DNA from: Gnetum montanum
Taxonomy: Eukaryota; Streptophyta; Gnetopsida; Gnetales; Gnetaceae
Length of the DNA stretch: 29,935 bases
Reading direction: 5' to 3'
NCBI GenBank assembly: GCA_015680685.1
Contig: MNCI01036280.1
Coordinates: forward strand, 5,309-35,243
The position numbers and the translations under genes are program-made. Of this stretch, positions 1-9,035 are shown piece by piece (positions within the stretch are counted from its first letter, which is position 1; every line of letters starts with the position of its first letter). The notes under the pieces were generated by a model, which did no database searches, had not been told where the DNA came from, and saw only the letters and a program-made list of their open reading frames with translations.

Positions 1-300
1 CCCACGACTAAGTGCATACCTCTAGTTGCATAGAAGGGCAAGGACAAGTTGATGCAAACACGCAATGGAATGTAGGTGCATTGGGAAGGGTTAGGCAGGA
101 AAAATGGCAAAAATTCCCCTCAATTTGGACTCCAAATGATGAAAAAATGAGAAGGTGTGATGGATATATATAGGGTTAGGTGTTGTGTCGATGGGGCCAC
201 GTATACGCGACTGCTTATACCCAGTGGCTGCGTATACGGGGCCCCGTATACGTAGCACTATTCACTTGAAGCCCAGCGTGGACCAAACCAAAAAATACCC
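1..300 (-). repeat. LTR-like fragment at the left edge (family D)
   Basis: On the minus strand this block has the U3-promoter layout seen in the other LTRs here: a cluster of GTATAC-type palindromes (183-262) followed by a TATATATA box (about 165-175). The array shares the GTGGCTGCGTATACG phrase with the family A LTRs, but the sequence on the far side of the TATA box (1-160) does not resemble the LTR at 8108-9060. It could be the 3' LTR of element 1 after recombination, or part of another element. No clear LTR edge or polypurine tract was found, so the ends are approximate. Confidence 0.45.
165..262 (-). promoter_or_regulatory. Palindromic array plus TATA box (family D U3)
   Basis: Several GTATAC or GTCGAT-like cores separated by GGGGCC/GGCC spacers occupy 183-262. 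Positions 231-252 are one perfect 22-bp palindrome centred on GGGGCCCC with CGTATACG arms. In minus orientation the array precedes a TATATATA box, as in the other LTR families. A promoter role is inferred from position only. Confidence 0.45.
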
Positions 301-500
301 AAAATGAAAAATTTGAAAACCCAAATCGAGGCGATTGAAGTGCAAAAAAGGCTTGCTCATGGCTGAAGACAAGAGGAAGGGATTAGAGCGTGAAAAAAAG
401 ATAACATTGGAGAACGAGAGTCAAAAAGAACTCAAGCGATGATGAAATTGAACGATGTGATACTGAAAACAAACAACCAAGAAATCCAACAGGCTGGAGG
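300..500. other. Purine-rich stretch, no supported gene
   Basis: The plus strand is rich in A and G. A short reading would give charged, coiled-coil-like peptides rich in K, E and R, but stops and a frame change break it after about 20 codons. The equivalent position in element 2 (about 12830-12990) is also purine-rich but not clearly alignable. It could be the tail of the 3' non-coding region or a relic of another element. No function assigned. Confidence 0.3.
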
Positions 501-501
501 C

Positions 502-981
502 TTAACCAGCAAACCAAGAATATGCAGGTGGGTCCTCCCCATAGCAGGCAATAGCCTTATAGCCCCTACATACCCTCAACACTAGGGTCCGTGGGCCCGG
601 ATGCCAATAATAGGTGCCACTAGTTAAGACTCCAAACCAAGAGAACCCGCCAAGGCATGAAAGACCAACAGAAAACACGACCAACATACAAAACATAAAA
701 AGGGTAGTGAGGTGAGTACAGAGATAAGTGGGAATGGAAGGAGAAGAGAGAATGGAAATGCCAAGTGTTGGCCACATGAAACCCCGTGTGTAAGCGTGGT
801 TAAGTGACCCGACAAAACCTTTCATGAGGACAGACCCAAACCATCTGCAAACAGTGACCTCATAGCGATAGACAAAGTTTTGACCATCCCCCAAGGAAAC
901 AAGAATGACCCCATAGAAAACCCCCACTCCAAGAAATGTGAGAAGAGGGAAGTGAAATAGGACAAAGTTAGAGAGGATCAA
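502..981 (-). other. Open frame of 159 codons with hydrophobic segments, downstream of integrase
   Basis: This frame lies after integrase on the sense strand, where some Athila-type elements carry an envelope-like ORF. It has two hydrophobic stretches, near residues 8-30 and 90-125, that could span a membrane. It has no ATG: the first codon is TTG, and an ATG just upstream is soon followed by a stop. The matching region of element 2 (13010-13480) aligns at nucleotide level, and short peptide matches such as ILV...DG...VY..EVT.C.WF survive there, but that copy has stops. I do not recognise the product. It may be a chance opening in a conserved non-coding block. Confidence 0.25.
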
Positions 982-1026
982 GGAAGTCCCATAACTAGTG
1001 TGTGTGGCCCATGAGAGGCAGTCTAA

Positions 1027-1240
1027 GGGGTGTGTTTTGAATTCCCACCGCGATATGTTTTTTGTTTCTTTTTACGGGGGAACCACACCATACGAAGACC
1101 CATGTGTGTATGCATGCATCCGACCAAGGGGTGTGCTTTGAATCCTCAATTTTATTTTTTATTATATTTTTTTTTTTTTGTTTTTATTTTTTCTCTCTTT
1201 TTTTTTCTTTTGAATTTTTCAGTGAGGACCACACCATGCA
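1027..1240. repeat. Duplicated GGGGTGTG...CCACACCA boxes enclosing T-rich tracts
   Basis: Two successive units, about 1027-1098 and 1126-1240, each start with GGGGTGTG followed by TTTGAAT and end with ACCACACCAT. The interior is T-rich, very long in the second unit (about 1150-1215). The ends GGTGTG and CACACC are inverted repeats, so each unit could fold with the T-tract in the loop. A single equivalent unit is found in element 2 at about 13500-13567. Confidence 0.6.
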
Positions 1241-1654
1241 AGGTCGAACTACCCAAAAAAATTCTGTGGAGAGAGACGTGGAGTGGTAGGAAATCTGTAA
1301 GGACACACCAGCAACCCAGAGAATAGAATAGAACAACGAATAAAGCATTCTCTTTGATGTTACACCCAATTCAAACCATTGGGTTATCCCTCAGTCGGAG
1401 AACTACGCAAGTCACACATTCATTAAAACGTTTGTTAATTGAAGGGGTTGCATGTTCGCAACAAAAGTAAAACCATGGAATGGTGAATGGGTGGATGACG
1501 TGGACTCATTTCCGAGTTTATGAAGTAAAAATGATGTGCAATCCAAGGACAACCATGCAATGGCAGAAACCAGATAACTAGGAAGATGATTATAGTACCC
1601 ATCATAATGAAAATCGACCACACCAAACAATATGACGACAAAAAGTAAACAAAA

Positions 1655-1745
1655 AGAACACGAAAAATGAAAAATAAAAAATTGTGAAACAAAAAATTGT
1701 AAAACAAAAAGTGGAAAACAAAAAAGTGTAAAACAAAAAAAATGA
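1655..1745. repeat. Degenerate AAAACAAAAA tandem repeat
   Basis: Units close to TTGTAAAACAAAAA of about 14-17 bp repeat five or six times with small variations. A longer array of the same type lies at 14025-14195 in element 2, at the same place relative to the end of integrase. On the sense strand the tract is T-rich. Unit variation and lack of spacers exclude a CRISPR array. Confidence 0.65.
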
Positions 1746-1774
1746 TAAAATGGTGAGGGGTGCAATGAAACGGG

Positions 1775-3010
1775 TCAGCAGGGATGAGCATCTCTCCCAT
1801 GATTGGGTGGAAAGGAGGAGACGTGAAAGATAGAGTGTGGATGATTGGCTAATGACGAGGCTGTGGCATTGGTTGTGTAAAGCTCACGGAAAGGTTTTAG
1901 TTGTTGGCGGTTGACCAACTTTGTTCTGGTGGGATCCCTAGGTTTGTGAATTAGCAAGGCCCCGAATGGGAAGGTTTCGGAGACAATATAAGGTCCCTCC
2001 CATAGTGTCTGAAACTTTGTCGGTTGGGATATATGTGAGGGGTTCCAATACAATACCTTGTCTCCATGTCGAAATGTGACCTTTCAAATCCTAAGATCAT
2101 GTTGTTTTTTGTTAGAGGCCTTATGGGTTTCATTGGAAAATAGGGCCACTAATCGGTTCTCATCTAGCATGCTTAAGTTGATTAATCATTCTCGTTGTGC
2201 TAGCGGTGGGTCAAGGTCGAGGTCACAGGCGGTGGATAGTGTCCGGAGTTCTGCTTGGATCAGAAGCGTTGGCAACTTACCGTACACTAACTTATAGGGA
2301 GAGTACCCTACGGGAAGTTTCCAAATGGAGCGATAGGCCCATAGGGCATCGTTGAGCTTGGTGCTCCAATCCCTCCTGTATTTGTTAATTATTCACGTGA
2401 GGATCTTGGAAATTTTTCTATTTGTGACTTCAACCTACCCGTTGGCTTGGGGGTGATAGGGTGTTGTGAATTTGTGTGTTACCCCTAAGCATTGCATGAG
2501 TTTGTGAAATGTGACCCCCGTGAAGTGAGTCCCATTGTCAAAAATGAGTGCACGAGGCACTCCAAACCTAGTAATGATTTGTTGCTATATAAATCGTGTG
2601 ACGGTGTTGCAAGAATAGTCGATGATGGTTGTCGCTTCTACCCACTTTGTATAGTAGTCCACGCCATGATGATGTACATCTTTCCATTTGACAAGGGGGT
2701 GATGGGTCCTATGAATTTGATACCCCAGATGTCGAAGGGCTCCAGTGGCTGAATCCATTGTTGAAGTCCCTCCAATCGGGTTGTCATCCCACCATCTCTT
2801 TGGCATCGTTCGCAGGAGCAGGCAAACAATTGTGCATCCCTAAAAAGTGTAGGCCAATAATACCCTGCAAGCAGGATTTTAATGGTTGTTCTGCATCCAA
2901 CATAGTGGCCCCCACAAGGGCCCTCATGAGCATCTTGGAGGACACGCAGTGATTAAGCATCAGGGACACACCATCGAACTAAGCCATCTGTGCACACCTT
3001 GTAGAGGTGG
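1775..3010 (-). pseudogene. Integrase of element 1 (degenerate)
   Basis: The integrase inserts cDNA into host DNA. In reading order I see a zinc-binding N-terminal part (GGH, then YYWPT, then CERCQR at about 2880-2790) and a core beginning WGIKFIGP near 2720. Next come DYYTKWVEA (about 2640), FDNGTHF (about 2540), and HPQANG-stop-VEVTNR (about 2450). The C-terminal domain has WEGPYIV and FPFGALLI (about 2010-1950). The first catalytic Asp, expected where WGIKF has Lys, is lost; the second Asp and the Glu remain. A frameshift falls between the core start and DYYTKW near 2660, and stops occur at glutamine-type codons. The FPFGA motif fits the Athila/Tat branch. It cannot make an active enzyme. 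Confidence 0.88.
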
Positions 3011-3249
3011 CCATTGATTTCCATGAAATGCTTGGCCTTATGGAGAAACTACTATTTCTGTCGATGGTTTCATTCTTTTGGAAGCTCCTAGGTTGTAAGG
3101 TAGGTGAGGATGCAGTTGAACCAAGGAGATTCCTTGGGTGCTTGAGGATCAACAGCACCTGTGAAGAGAAGTTCATCTAGAAATTGATCAGATAAAGGCT
3201 TCTCCTCTTCTGCATTATCCCATCGTCACCAAGACAAATGGTCAGCGAC

Positions 3250-3664
3250 CACATTCTTGAACCCCTTTCTGTCTACCATGGTTAGATCAAACTCTTGAAG
3301 AATCACCAACCACCGAATTATGCGAGGGCTCACCATTGGTTTGTTCATCAGGAACCAGATAGCACTGTGGTCTATGTGCACAAACACCTCGTATTCGAGC
3401 ACAGTGTCGTAATTTGTCTAATGCGAACACCACTGCCATCAATTCTTTCTCGGTGGTGGTATAGTTCAGTTGTGCACCCACAATGCTAGGGCTTGCATAG
3501 TGGATATAATACGGATGTTTCTGATCATGACACTGTGTAAGCATGGCTCCCAAGGCATAGTTGGAGGCATTCGTCATAATGTGAAAGGGTCTAGACCAAT
3601 CAGGTGCTCGTAAAATCAGAGCTTCTACGAGTTCTGCTTTAGCTATTGGAATACGGATTCGCAT
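3250..3664 (-). pseudogene. RNase H domain of element 1 (catalytic Asp lost)
   Basis: This domain degrades the RNA strand during reverse transcription. It starts near APDWSRPFHI (about 3610) and continues through NASNYALGAML, YYIHYASPSI and TTTEKELMAVVFAL. The first catalytic residue of this family is the Asp of the TDAS motif, which is intact in element 3 (near 26000); here it reads TNAS, a single G-to-A change. The Glu of TEKEL is present. A frameshift near 3630 separates it from the RT frame, and another after about 3410 disrupts the C-terminal half. Downstream VVADHLSW-type residues link to integrase. Confidence 0.88.
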
Positions 3665-3672
3665 TCCCTGGT

Positions 3673-4830
3673 CTAGACAAATGGAGTGTCCTTTTTTGTA
3701 AACTCTACCAATGGCCGGGCTATCTTTGAGAAGTGTTCAATAAAGCATCGGTAGTAACTAGTGTGTCCAAGGAATGATCGCACATCTTTAATAGTACTTG
3801 GTTGATGGGTAATTCCTTGGATGACCCTGATCTTTTCAGGATCTACGCTGATCCCTGTTGATGAAATAAGATGCCCCAACACTATGCCCTCTTGGACCAT
3901 TAGATGCCAATTGAGTCGTAAATTGGTGTCTATACACCTCTTTAAAACTTGCTCTAGGAGGTCCAAAGCTTGCTTGAACATGGCACCATAGGTAGAGAAG
4001 TCATCCATGAAAACTTCTACACCATTGCCAATTTATTGCTAGAAGATGGTCAAGACAAGGTGTTGGAATGTTGCAGGTGCATTGCACAGGCCAAAGGTCA
4101 TCTTCTTATATGCAAAAATCCCCCATGGACTCGTGAAAGTAGTTTTGGCCTGGTCCTCTAATGTGATTTGGATATGGTTATAACCACTATAACGATCCAA
4201 AAAGCTATAATATTGGTGTCCTGTGATTGTGTCCAACACCTGGTCCACAAATGGGAGCGGGAAGTGGTCCTTAAAAGTTTCCATGGTGAGCAACTGGAAA
4301 TCGATACAGACCCTCCACTTGCCATCTTTCTTAGGTATGATAAAAAGTGGGCTAACCCATTCGCTATCGACGATAGAATAGATGAATCCTGCCTTAAGCA
4401 GTTTTTCGATTTCATCTTTTACAACCTTCTTCAACTTGGGATTCAACCATCTTTGTGGCTATCTTCGTGGGTTCATGGAAGTGTCAAGGTAGGTCCGATG
4501 CTGGCAAATCTTGGGATCAACGCTAGTCAGCTCAGGATAGGACCACGAGAATGCAGCAACCCATTTGTTTATCATCACCAGCAACTTCTTTTTCTGTTGG
4601 GAAGCAAGGGCAACATTGATAATTACTGGTTTACCATTTTGCAAGAATGCATACTCTAAGTGAGCCGGTAGGGATTTTAGTTCAAAGGGCTCTTGTTTGA
4701 AGCTCTCTGCGATCTCTAGCTTTCCCCAATCATCAAAGTCATCAATGATGGAGGTTTGTTGATGAATCTCCTCCATCACATCCATGCTGTTAATGTAGGC
4801 TTTCACTAGCCCCTCAGATGGTTCCATGCA
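3673..4830 (-). pseudogene. Reverse transcriptase of element 1 (degenerate)
   Basis: RT copies element RNA into DNA. The order is a linker (4827-4459, including ICMEPSEG and the FKQEPFELK stretch) and then the RT core from 4446. Core motifs are DSEWVSPLFIIPKKDGKWRV, the fingers motif, then FLDRYSGYNHI with the first catalytic Asp, then FGLCNAPATFQ, then FMDDFSTYG at about 4011-3985 with the two active-site Asps, then SFLGHTSYYRCFI in the thumb/connection. Two stop codons (TAG and TAA, 4041-4033) fall just before FMDD, and the linker is separated from the core by a stop. The catalytic triad is visible but the frame is broken. Branch: closer to Athila/Tat than to chromoviruses. Confidence 0.92.
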
Positions 4831-4984
4831 TATTATGCTACTAGCAGGATCAACTGTCAGCCACTGGGTGCCTTCTTGGTTAGTGGTTGCTGCGTATAGG
4901 CACTGTTGAATTGGTGATTCCTCGGTACACCGACTGCATGCTTGAATGGATGTTTGCTTGGCAGACCATAACTGCTACACACAG

Positions 4985-5559
4985 TTACACCTTGAGTCAC
5001 TGTATGCGATGCATGGAACTCTTTTCTTCTCGATCTTCCTGAAAGGATTTTCCTTTGAAATTTCAAGGGACAGATCTCAAAGTCCTAGTTGTGCATCCAC
5101 CATGCTTAGCCAGGCTCTCCCCATGATGATTGGGAAGTTCCCCTTAAAGTTTTCTACATAGATCACTAGGAAGTCAGCAGGGTAGGATCACCCATAAACG
5201 GTGGTCATAATGTTCTCCACCAAATCCAAAGGAACGGTGATGGATTGATCTACTAACTTGAGCTGGATGTTGCTCTTCTTTAGCATGGGTAGGTTCCAGT
5301 TCTTGTACATGTCATGAGAGATTAAATTAACCCCTGACCCTGAGTCCAGAAGAGCATTACACGGCTTGTTCCCAGCCACCTGAAGATATATGAGGGGGCT
5401 TCCCGGATCTGTTAATTTTTGGGGAAGAGAACCTACTTTAATCCAGTCGGTCATAGCATGTGTGAGCATGATCGTTTGGACATTGAAATGTGATGGAGTG
5501 GAGGACTGCTCGGGCGGTATGATGGTAGAGGCATTGGTATGTTCGGAGGCACCAGCCAT
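4985..5559 (-). pseudogene. Aspartic protease of element 1
   Basis: This retropepsin would cleave the polyprotein. The catalytic loop reads ALLDSGSGVNLIS (about 5360-5320), an intact DSG triplet, preceded by DPGSPLIYLQVAGNKPCN. The later MGRAWLSM segment (about 5115) is the conserved GR-turn near the end of the fold. Stops interrupt the frame after VYG (about 5188) and after LGL (about 5075). The same block is present in element 2 (about 15036-14571) and in element 3 on the plus strand, where a solo LTR splits it. Confidence 0.88.
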
Positions 5560-5569
5560 AAGCGTAGGT

Positions 5570-7939
5570 GCGGGTGTGTTTAGATTATTGGGCTGGAAGA
5601 AAGGACGTTTACATGACTTGGATTCCGGTCCACTTGGCCGAGGTGCCGATTGTAAGTTAACAGCCCTCGTAGCATTTCGTTGTTATAGTTGTGGTGGTAT
5701 TTCTCCCTACATGGATGGAGCAGGTGGCAATTAAGAGGGATGGTGTGGAGGAGTGGTAGAAGAAGGTGACGGAGGGTAGAAGAGGTGTGGACTTGGCCCC
5801 TTGGGTGATGGAGATGGATGTCGAAAATATTCAAGGGGGCGGTAGTAATTGGGAAAGGCCGCATGACTGGAAGACTCTCTTGGAGAGACCGATTGCTGAA
5901 CATAGTACCCATAAGGATCTGGCTACTTGTAAGGGTACTACTGCCTTGGAGGTGGCATCCCCCATGCTTGTGGTTGCTGCCACTGTTGAAAATATTCATA
6001 CGGTTGCAGAGGTGTTCCACTTGAATAGTATCCTTGATACTGTTGGTGGAATCACCTGGGGTTACCTTGTGGATAAGACAACCTTCAGGGTGTCTGCCTT
6101 TGCACCAAATGAGGGTTCAGGCATAAACCCCAGACTCTTGAAGGTGGGACATCACAGAACAACATCCCTTAGGATGTTCATAGTGGCATATGCTACATCC
6201 ATCATCCTCCTCGGTGTCAAAGTCTGTAACTTGTTCTGCTACTGCAACTTTCCCCTTACCCTTATGTTGGGTACGTTCAACTCCCTTCTTCTTGCATTGA
6301 TCATGGTCACTACCCTACTCTTTAGACTCTTCTGAAATCTTCAATACACTTTGGAATTTCTCATCTAAAGAGTCCCACATCTTATCCACCTTTGCCGATA
6401 TTTCAAATGCAAACTTTTGTAACGTCAAAGTCTTCTGGTTCACCGCTGCTTCCAGTGGTGACTCTTCATCCTCATCACAAAATCGGACCTCCCTTTTTCT
6501 AAGAAAAGGATCCTGGTTGAAATCTTCAGCACTCTGCTTTTTTTTGAGTCCCCCTTCCTCTTTGGCCACCTAATTAATAAGGCACTGCAACTAACGGGCC
6601 CTTAGCTCTAATAGCTATCCCTTGGCATACACACCAAGGGTCTTTCGTGTTTCAAAATGGAACCCATCAATAATGTGATGAAGCTGTGCCCGCTGGGAGT
6701 AACAATGACCAAGGCACCGATGCAACAATGAGTAATACCTGCTCATGGCGGCATCTAAGGGTTCATGATTTCCTCATTTTCAACCTTAGATCTGCCATCT
6801 TAGATTCGCCACTCTAGAGTACATTTGATATTTGTCATTAAATATTTCAAGCATTGTACTCCATCTTCTGATTGATTCTGGCTCCAAGGATCGGTACCAG
6901 CTTTCAGCTTCTTTAATGAGTGTGCGAGGGAATAGCTTCAACCATTGTCAATCATTATCGATGTTTTGTAGGGTGTAGGCATCATGAAACGCCTGCAGGT
7001 GGGTCTGCGGATCACAGTTGTATCCCCCTTCAAATCTGGGGATGTTGTTCATGTCAACACGCTTGATCCAACTATCCTTCATGTGCTTACTTGGAATGTG
7101 AACTGCCTATGCAATTTGGAGCATGCTCCAAGTAGCTAACAACAACTCATCAAAATCATAGTCCTGTTGGGGACTATGACATCTGTGATGATTTCTGCTA
7201 CCCCTTCCTTCATGCTGGCGAGGGCCACGCAATTGGTCATGTGCTTCCTCACATTTCCTCGCTCGAACCTGCCTACCATTGTCCTTTCTCTCTAGCCTTC
7301 CTTTGTGATGCTCAGAGCCTAAGCTAGATGAAGATGAAGGAGAGGGGGAGGACAAAGAAGAAGAAGAGGCATCGACCCCACTTCAGTGTCGATCTCCCCA
7401 TATCCCTAGTGACGACCACGGTCATCTCCTCCAGCATTGCTTCGTAACCCACCATCTCCTTAAGGATCGTGGTCACTTAGAGGTTTGTTCTGGATGACTT
7501 ACTGAAGAATCTATGGCCCCAGGTGAAGTTCGGTCGAATGAGTATCATGAAATACAGGATCTCCATCGTCTTGTGGCCCTTACAAGAATAAGGGATTACT
7601 AAAATGTTTCCCTTTCTATTGTTCATATCTCTCAGCCTGTTGCTGATCTCTTGTCCATTGAGCTTTTGTGGGATAATAATCCCATTAGTCATGGTCCTCC
7701 ATGACATACTCTGCCACTCGGTCCTGGATGCCCAATCTACCCAAATTATGATATAGCATCACAGGAGCTGCTCAGTCGGGCAGTAGCACGATGCTATCCT
7801 CCATGTCCCGCCATCGAAGATGCTCATCCTAATGTAGGATGAATGTGAAATCAGGGACATATTCATCGAGATGTTTGTACATCACCCGACATTCTTATGG
7901 CACTGGTGGTTCAAATACCTCCCTCCTATGAGAAGACAT
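5570..7939 (-). pseudogene. gag of element 1 (heavily decayed)
   Basis: Gag forms the virus-like particle and binds RNA. I place the start at the ATG at 7939 because the following peptide (MSSHRREV, then DEYVPDFTFILH and DEHLRWRDM) aligns with the N-terminus of element 2 gag at 17347. More than ten in-frame stops follow; one falls where element 2 has Gln in its FILHQDEQ motif. The middle (about 7100-6600) matches the capsid region of element 2. The acidic linker 6569-6315 precedes a variant zinc knuckle at 6197-6144. A P/H/Q-rich spacer (about 6020-5570) leads to the protease. No functional protein is possible. Confidence 0.8.
6144..6197 (-). other. Variant zinc-knuckle motif in gag of element 1
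   Basis: The peptide CSICHYEHPKGCCSVMSH shows Cys, Cys, His and Cys-Cys spaced CX2CX3HX3CC, one residue shorter than the usual CX2CX4HX4C of retroviral-type knuckles. A second cluster (CKGRHPEGC) follows about 30 residues later, after an in-frame stop. The same motif recurs in element 3 (22443-22496) and, with one Cys lost, in element C (about 9114-9061). It is probably the nucleocapsid RNA-binding part. Confidence 0.7.
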
Positions 7940-8088
7940 ATTAGACGTCAAATGGTCCATGTAACTAATGTACCTTAATTAATTAACTTAAATTCGGCTA
8001 ACATGCGAAGATATTCCTATCCTGGGTCCAATCCAATGACTTAAATGATAATTCAACTAAAGTTAGATGATGCATGCAAGACTAACAG
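7940..8088 (-). other. Untranslated leader of element 1
   Basis: Short AT-rich stretch between the primer binding site and the gag start. Nothing else is recognisable in it. Confidence 0.5.
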
Positions 8089-8106
8089 TCCTCGACAATG
8101 GTGCCA
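8089..8106 (-). promoter_or_regulatory. Primer binding site of element 1 (tRNA-Asp type, decayed)
   Basis: Sense sequence TGGCACCATTGTCGAGGA starts two bases from the LTR end. It differs from the tRNA-Asp complement TGGCGCCGTTGCCGGGGA, known from Athila-type elements, at four sites, all C-to-T or G-to-A. This fixes the direction of element 1 and identifies 8108-9060 as its 5' LTR. Confidence 0.75.
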
Positions 8107-8737
8107 ATGATGAGCGGCTAGGTATCCCTACACCCAACCATACAAATCACGAGAGTTCATGCGCAACTCAGTCAAAATCTGTAGATTGTAAGAACTTAAC
8201 ACATACCAGATTTCTAACCAGTGAAACCTTGTGTTAGAGCGGTCGTTGTCATCCTAATCTCACTTGTGAAGTTCTATTTATGATGGTTAAGTGAGACTAA
8301 GGCTAATAATTTTTATATCTTTTTAATTATCTTTTTCGGTGATTAATTGAAGTGTGAAAGGTAAGGAATAAACTATTATCTAATCTCTAGTTATCCTAGT
8401 TTATATTCTAACTACTCCTAGCATAAGTATCCGGTCCCATCTTCCAAGCACGTTCTGAGCATTTCCTAACACTACTGGGTTACCAGACGTTAAGCGTCAC
8501 TGGGTTTACCAAGTGTTAGGATTATGTTCGAGATGGTTGTACTTATGTCTCAAATGAACTACGAATGAACAATAACGATTGAAATTATAATAATGAAAAC
8601 ATAAATAATCAACAAGTAACTAATAAAACATAAACACCTTAAACTATTTAAGCAACAAGTAATTAATAAAGCATAAACACATTAAACTATGAATTCATGA
8701 AATAACTAAATGCTGCAAGGTATGCTTGAACAGTTCA

Positions 8738-8790
8738 TCTTTATTGCCATCACGCTAATGGGCTCAGATACATCAGCACTCGAATAAATA
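8738..8790 (-). terminator. AATAAA stem-loop in LTR A (element 1)
   Basis: Plus-strand arms TCTTTATT (8738-8745) and AATAAATA (8783-8790) can pair over a loop of about 37 nt, with one mismatch. On the sense strand the 3' arm carries AATAAA, a likely poly(A) signal about 165 bp downstream of the TATA box. The arrangement is conserved in all five complete LTR copies in the window. Confidence 0.55.
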
Positions 8791-8910
8791 TCTAATCACT
8801 TTTCTTACACCTGCTACGGGCACTTGGAAAATATTTTATCTCTTGCTGGAGCAAACTGCAAGAGCTTTGCTACAACTACTCAAAAAGATGCCTAAATGAG
8901 GTATAAGGCT

Positions 8911-9035
8911 CTCATATTTATAGGCCGGGAAGGATGGCTGCGTAAATGGGGCCACGTCAACGTAGGGTGGCTATGTCGATGGGCCCACGTCAATGTGGCC
9001 GCGTATACGTAGGCCCATATACGTGGCCCAATCGA
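8911..9035 (-). promoter_or_regulatory. LTR A promoter: palindromic array and TATA box (element 1)
   Basis: Plus-strand CTCATATTTATA (8911-8922) gives the sense TATA box TATAAATATGAG. Directly upstream in sense direction (8936-9035) lie GTATAC, GTCGAT and ATCGAT-like palindromes alternating with GGGCCC or GGCC. The position matches the arrays of the other LTRs. Confidence 0.6.

Larger units (their letters stand above)
502..1774 (-). other. Long 3' non-coding region of element 1, shared with element 2
   Basis: About 1.3 kb between the integrase stop and the left-edge sequences aligns in order with 13000-14216 of element 2. Shared landmarks are the CCTCCCCA.AGCAGGC block (about 525 and 13008), the GGGGTGTGCTTT box (1127 and 13500), the CATTCATTAAA block near 1420 and 13757, the GTGGACTCAT block near 1500 and 13838, and an A-rich AAAACAAAAA repeat. 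Conservation between two otherwise different elements suggests a retained cis function or a recent common ancestor. Confidence 0.6.

Noticed and set aside
1030-1326. Plus-strand open frames at 1030-1326
   Set aside because: They run through the T-rich tract and give poly-Phe peptides; low-complexity artefacts.
1412-1800. Minus-strand open frames 1412-1800
   Set aside because: Phe/Leu-rich translation of the A-rich repeat, just after the real integrase stop.
2058-4659. Plus-strand frames between 2058 and 4659
   Set aside because: Antisense shadows of the integrase and RT of element 1, whose motifs are clear on the minus strand.
5390-6335. Plus-strand frames of up to 189 codons between 5390 and 6335
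   Set aside because: Antisense shadows of the gag-protease spacer of element 1; no recognisable domain.
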